From positions 1 to 13,796 of the forward strand of contig DASWUD010000158.1 in NCBI GenBank assembly GCA_036401755.1: a DNA stretch of 13,796 nt. Direction: 5' to 3'. Below, piece by piece: positions 13,697 through 13,796 of the stretch (the stretch's first letter is position 1; each line of letters opens with the position of its first letter). The stretch is from DASWUD01 sp036401755. GTDB lineage: Bacteria; Pseudomonadota; Gammaproteobacteria; Thiohalomonadales; Thiohalomonadaceae. The notes under the pieces are model-generated. The model was not told the DNA's origin. It searched no databases and saw only the letters and a list, made by a program, of their open reading frames with translations. Both the position numbers and the translations under genes were made by a program.

Positions 13697-13796
13697 GGTT
13701 TATCTCTCCCGATGCCGGCGGTGGTGGAAGGGTTGCTCTTCAGCAGGAAAAGGTGGCCCATCATGATTTCCCGCCCCTTCGCTGTTTCATCACGCC
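13693..13796 (-). other. Window edge, possible end of an upstream gene
   Basis: One minus-strand frame is open from the window edge to a TGA at 13695-13693 that overlaps the DUF1841 GTG (GTGA). Its visible tail contains GREIMMGHLFLLKS. A second frame closes earlier, at 13763-13761, with a basic tail MKQRRGGKS. Either could be the C-terminus of a gene transcribed with DUF1841, or this may be intergenic. Neither tail is recognised and the fragment is too short to decide. Confidence 0.3.

Noticed and set aside
1..13796. CRISPR arrays, tRNA or rRNA genes, insertion sequences
   Set aside because: No regularly spaced repeats, tRNA-like cloverleaf sequence, rRNA segments or transposase frames were recognised in the window.

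Overview
The window reads as chromosome of a denitrifying, probably gammaproteobacterial organism: moderately high GC, a complete-looking cytochrome cd1 nitrite reductase and heme d1 biosynthesis operon in near-Pseudomonas order, a glutathione-dependent glyoxalase I, a DUF1841 gene, and palindromic intergenic repeats of the kind common in that class. The genus cannot be fixed from sequence alone.

Layout. Positions 1-448 hold the terminator of an upstream gene, a dispersed-repeat-like stretch rich in hairpins, and the gloA promoter region. gloA (449-832, +) converges on the nir operon across a 99-base gap carrying another palindromic repeat. The nir operon occupies 9350-932 on the minus strand in the order nirS - half-domain SUMT-like gene - nirC - nirF - nirD - nirL - nirG - nirH - nirJ - nirN. 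Most junctions overlap or are only a few bases long. A 715-base gene-free stretch (9351-10065) precedes nirS and contains an FNR/Dnr-type box. Further upstream, also on the minus strand, lie a membrane PAS-GGDEF-EAL protein (13182-10066), a DUF1841 gene (13696-13268), and the edge of an unidentified upstream reading frame.

How the genes work together. NirS is the periplasmic reductase of nitrite to nitric oxide. It needs heme d1, which is made from siroheme. NirD/NirL and NirG/NirH are the siroheme decarboxylase subunits; NirJ is the radical-SAM enzyme that replaces two propionates with oxo groups; NirF and NirN are periplasmic beta-propeller proteins of the last steps and of delivery; NirC is a small c-type cytochrome. 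The usual SUMT, NirE, is absent. In its neighbourhood sits an intact 121-codon gene with a strong ribosome binding site that encodes only the N-terminal half of a SUMT fold, with its signature residues replaced and many His and Cys. This is the most unusual item in the window.

Limits. All family calls come from motif recognition by eye. No database search, structure prediction or repeat search was possible, so novelty cannot be established here.
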